Source of the DNA: an uncultured euryarchaeote
GTDB taxonomy: Archaea; Thermoplasmatota; Poseidoniia; Poseidoniales; Poseidoniaceae
Reading direction: 5' to 3'
Assembly (NCBI GenBank): GCA_937897365.1
Contig: CALCOP010000165.1
Span: 1 to 8,550 of the forward strand
DNA: 8,550 bases
Numbering within the stretch: position 1 is the stretch's first letter; each line of letters begins with the position of its first letter. The translations under genes were made by a program, and so were the position numbers. A model generated the notes under the pieces. That model worked only from the letters and a program-made list of their open reading frames with translations. It was not told the DNA's origin and ran no database searches. This document shows positions 6,157-8,550 of the stretch, one piece after another.

Positions 6157-7185
6157 ATGGCACGGGTTAAGTATGCGGTTGCAGGCAATCCTGTGGCCCA
6201 TTCTCTGTCTCCTCTGCTGTTCGCATTAGTCGCATCGAATCTGGAAAAGTTTGGCAAAAAAATACCGATTACTGCCAAAAACACGCACGTCGACCTTGTT
6301 GAAGCGCAGGGTATTGAAGACGCCTTAGGATGGGGGTATGCAGGTCATTCTCCTCATGCTCCAAACTGGGAATATACCGAGGCTCCGTTCGGAAAATATC
6401 GCACTGAGGCGTTGTTATCGAGAGCGGTACAGTCTGCGATGGAACTCGAAGACTCCGATTTGAGGCTCGCTCCTCATGATGAACCAACACTCATCGTTGA
6501 AATGCCTTTACAATCACCGGAGGATGCATTACGCATTCCACATCAGTGGCTCGAGGATGAGGTTTGGCTCAACCTTACCTCGCCACTCAAACACCAACTG
6601 TCGAGTGAAGCAGTCTCAACAATTGATCAATCGATGAAACTTCAATCGGTCAATGCATTGCGATGGGATGGACAAGGGTGGTGGTGTGCAGGTGTTGACG
6701 GCCTCGGTGTCGTTTCAGTCGCTCAGCATCACGGAGTTGACGTTGGTTCAGGTGCGCTATTGGGTTTGAGGGGTGGAGGTGGTGCGGCAAGGTCTACCGC
6801 AGAAGCGTGGTTGAAGGCGGGCGGTCAAATTCGACTTTTTGAAGGCAAAAGAACTCTTGAATTGCCATTTGATTTTGAGCAGAATACCTCGAAAAAACTT
6901 CTCGATTTCGCTATCGATTTCGATGATGATTCAACCACTCCCAGTGCTTTTGCCTCTTGTCCCTTTCAACTCAATCCGCGTTATACCTCTGTCGAAGGAG
7001 ATTATGCTCATCGCGTCCAACTCATGCAAAACTCACCATTCGATGGGCGTTGGATGTTAGCTGCTCAACATCTCGAAGCATGGAGGCTTTTATGGGCGCC
7101 TCACTATGCCAATTTCCTCCCATCTCTGGGTTTACTTCTCTCCCAATTACTGCACGCCGAAAATGTCCTCTATCAGAACGCATGA
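6157..7185 (+). CDS. aroE: Shikimate dehydrogenase (NADP+), unusually long
   Basis: AroE reduces 3-dehydroshikimate to shikimate with NADPH in the chorismate pathway. The 342-residue product carries the family's key sites. These are the shikimate-binding SLSP (16-19), catalytic Lys145 in NLTSPLKH (normally NVTxPxK), Asn166 in SVNAL, catalytic Asp181 in GVDGLG (normally NTDGxG), the dinucleotide motif GGGGAAR (206-212) and Gln304 in MLAAQHLEAW. Spacings Lys-Asn (21) and Asn-Asp (15) are normal. The SLSP-to-Lys spacing is about 127 instead of about 50, an N-domain insertion of about 75-80 residues; total length is well above the usual 270-290. The usual NRT cofactor motif reads GKRT. ATG 6157 is chosen because the family starts just before the KYAVAGNP block. 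A GTG at 6142 is possible, but GGGTG (6140-6144) fits ATG 6157 better, though at a long 12-base spacing. It is first in the plus-strand pair, and no other pathway gene is visible. Confidence 0.88.
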   Translation: MARVKYAVAGNPVAHSLSPLLFALVASNLEKFGKKIPITAKNTHVDLVEAQGIEDALGWGYAGHSPHAPNWEYTEAPFGKYRTEALLSRAVQSAMELEDSDLRLAPHDEPTLIVEMPLQSPEDALRIPHQWLEDEVWLNLTSPLKHQLSSEAVSTIDQSMKLQSVNALRWDGQGWWCAGVDGLGVVSVAQHHGVDVGSGALLGLRGGGGAARSTAEAWLKAGGQIRLFEGKRTLELPFDFEQNTSKKLLDFAIDFDDDSTTPSAFASCPFQLNPRYTSVEGDYAHRVQLMQNSPFDGRWMLAAQHLEAWRLLWAPHYANFLPSLGLLLSQLLHAENVLYQNA

Positions 7186-7234
7186 CTCCCAAAGCGATTA
7201 GAATGAGGACTCTAAGGAACAGTTGAGGCAGGTT
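7186..7234 (+). other. 49-base gap with ribosome-binding site for the next gene
   Basis: The gap holds GAGG (7225-7228), six bases before ATG 7235, which supports that start. No terminator-like T run or TATA box is seen, so aroE and the next gene could be co-transcribed. Confidence 0.5.
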
Positions 7235-8550
7235 ATGAGTTTCACCAAGCAATTGATTTGCATTTCTGTCCTCATCGGATTCTTAATGCCAGCAGTAAGT
7301 ATAGCCGTTACTGCCCAGCATCCTAAAGAAGACCAAAATTTTACTCAACCTCATACGGGAACAGATTTCCCAGTTGGTTGGCAAGATTTACAGTTGGGTG
7401 AGTTTGAAAATCAAATTGAACTTCGTCTCGTATACCCTGCTATGGCTTCTGGCGAAGGAAAAGATATGGCTGGAAATGGGCCATTCCCTTACGTCCAATT
7501 TTTTGTAGATTCAGGTGAATCATCAGATTCGTACATGGATTTCTCATCACGTCTTGCTAAACGCGGTTTTATTGTCGCCGTTCACAGTGATTCCTTTACA
7601 TCCACAGATTTCGATGAAGTCATCGAGCAAACAGTCCTCATGCATTCTCAACTTGGGGAGTTGAACAACAGTGCTGGACTCATCGGTGGAAGTTTTGGTC
7701 AGTTCGATCTTCAGCATTGGGGCCTTAGTGGACATGGAATTGGAGCGGCTGCGGCATACGGAGTTTTTCCCTTTTGGATGAATTCAACCCTCCACAATTC
7801 ATCCCAACCACCGCGTGCACTGTTTGGTTTGGGAGTTGATTTTTCGGATTGGAACGGAAAGCATTGGACTGACTTTAAGGCGGAAAGTTGGGTTCACGCA
7901 CCTGCATCTCCAGGTGCGGGACTGTTTCTAACCGGGACTGCAGATGAGATTTATTCTTCAAATGAGGCGACAACTGTTCTTTCACAAGGCGGTGATTTTG
8001 CTTGGCAAATGATGGAAGTTCTCGGTGCTGACCATTATCAGTTTCAAGATTCGACCAGCTTTTTGGAAGGTCTCTCAGATGGAGACGCATCTTTGAGTCA
8101 AGATGAGCAAAATACAATTGCAGCAGACCATGTTCTACCCTATCTCGACTTGACGCTTCGAGGCTCACATGACGCATTCAGAGAAGCGTTCAATCGACCT
8201 GTGGGGCCTCATGTCGTGAGCGATTCAGATGCGTATCTTGTTGAAAATCTCGAAAGTGCAGATTTTCTGCTCATCAATCAAACCTCTTTTGTTCCGCACA
8301 GTAACGCCACCTTCGGTCCTCAAATCACAATCAATTCATTCACAGAATGGACATTGAGAGATGGTCGAACATTGGGTGAATTACCCAGCGAATGGAACCT
8401 TGAAGTCGAATGCCGAGTACTTGGCATGAATACTTCTACCGGGTCATTTGATTCAAATGGCACTGCTCACTGCGTTTTCCCGATGCAAGATGTTGCTCCT
8501 GGAATACATACGGCACAAGTGAAGATTTTTGTTGAAGGGGCGTCATCTAC
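7235..8550 (+). CDS. Secreted alpha/beta-hydrolase-like protein, nucleophile apparently lost; 3' end outside window
   Basis: The frame is open for 438 codons to the window edge. Residues 1-28 form a signal peptide (hydrophobic CISVLIGFLMPAVSIAV, likely cleavage near VTA-Q). The body (about 45-310) follows the layout of the PAF-acetylhydrolase/cutinase-like esterases: LRLVYPA (64-70), PFPYVQFF (83-90), RLAKRGFIVAVHSD (106-119), then the nucleophile elbow. The elbow reads GLSGHGIGAA (163-172) where the family has G-H-S-x-G, so Gly168 stands in the serine position. The Asp (237, in TGTADEI) and His (267, in GADHYQF) look retained. The HG oxyanion segment is also altered (VDSGESS, 91-97). About 340-438 looks like a beta-rich domain with Cys393 and Cys413. 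Eight N-x-S/T sequons suggest a glycosylated surface protein. Substrate unknown; it may be a pseudoenzyme or use Ser165. The length of the missing part is unknown. Confidence 0.8.
   Translation, partial: MSFTKQLICISVLIGFLMPAVSIAVTAQHPKEDQNFTQPHTGTDFPVGWQDLQLGEFENQIELRLVYPAMASGEGKDMAGNGPFPYVQFFVDSGESSDSYMDFSSRLAKRGFIVAVHSDSFTSTDFDEVIEQTVLMHSQLGELNNSAGLIGGSFGQFDLQHWGLSGHGIGAAAAYGVFPFWMNSTLHNSSQPPRALFGLGVDFSDWNGKHWTDFKAESWVHAPASPGAGLFLTGTADEIYSSNEATTVLSQGGDFAWQMMEVLGADHYQFQDSTSFLEGLSDGDASLSQDEQNTIAADHVLPYLDLTLRGSHDAFREAFNRPVGPHVVSDSDAYLVENLESADFLLINQTSFVPHSNATFGPQITINSFTEWTLRDGRTLGELPSEWNLEVECRVLGMNTSTGSFDSNGTAHCVFPMQDVAPGIHTAQVKIFVEGASS

Noticed and set aside
7022..7252. 76-codon minus-strand open frame over the aroE end and the following gap
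   Set aside because: It overlaps the conserved AroE C-terminus, where the Gln304 block confirms the plus-strand frame; there is no supporting start signal.
7875..8177. 100-codon minus-strand open frame
   Set aside because: It is antisense to the hydrolase-like gene, which has a good start, signal peptide and fold motifs; the reverse frame shows none.

Overview
The window looks like a piece of an archaeal chromosome, most plausibly a marine planktonic Thermoplasmatota (Marine Group II / Poseidoniales type). Archaeal origin is supported by a full-length pelota gene, which has no GGQ motif and so is not aRF1. It is also supported by Shine-Dalgarno boxes of the GGTGA type, and by two minus-strand genes that lack such a box but have an A/T-rich TATA-like element 24-25 bases before the ATG. 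The lineage assignment is inference from gene content and style. No phylogenetic search was possible. There is no sign of a mobile element, CRISPR array or phage.

Layout: (1) Bases 1-40 are the 3' half of a plus-strand tRNA, read here as tRNA-Val(UAC). (2) A minus-strand cluster follows, written here in transcription order: fhs (formate--tetrahydrofolate ligase) > pelA (ribosome rescue) > a 102-residue protein of unknown function. Its genes are separated by only 5 and 9 bases. The last stop codon abuts the tRNA 3' end with no gap. (3) A second minus-strand cluster lies upstream: a ~124-residue membrane protein > a 92-residue membrane protein > an NfeD/YuaF-type membrane protein with an OB-fold tail > flotillin (SPFH). 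The first three are 4 bases apart. This is a membrane-microdomain operon with two extra small membrane proteins. (4) From a divergent intergenic region at about 6064-6156 the plus strand carries a long shikimate dehydrogenase (aroE). It is followed by a secreted alpha/beta-hydrolase-like protein that runs off the right edge.

How the genes fit together: flotillin and NfeD-family proteins are known partners in membrane organisation, so the two small membrane proteins are likely accessory components. fhs feeds one-carbon units into 10-formyl-THF, and pelA rescues stalled ribosomes. Their joint operon has no obvious biochemical logic but the genes are tightly coupled translationally. aroE serves aromatic amino acid synthesis.

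The points most worth a second look are: the hydrolase-like protein in which glycine replaces the expected nucleophile serine while the Asp and His positions look retained; an insertion of roughly 75-80 residues in AroE; the four-gene flotillin operon; stop codons fused with ribosome-binding sites; and the zero-gap tail-to-tail arrangement of the tRNA and the unknown gene.
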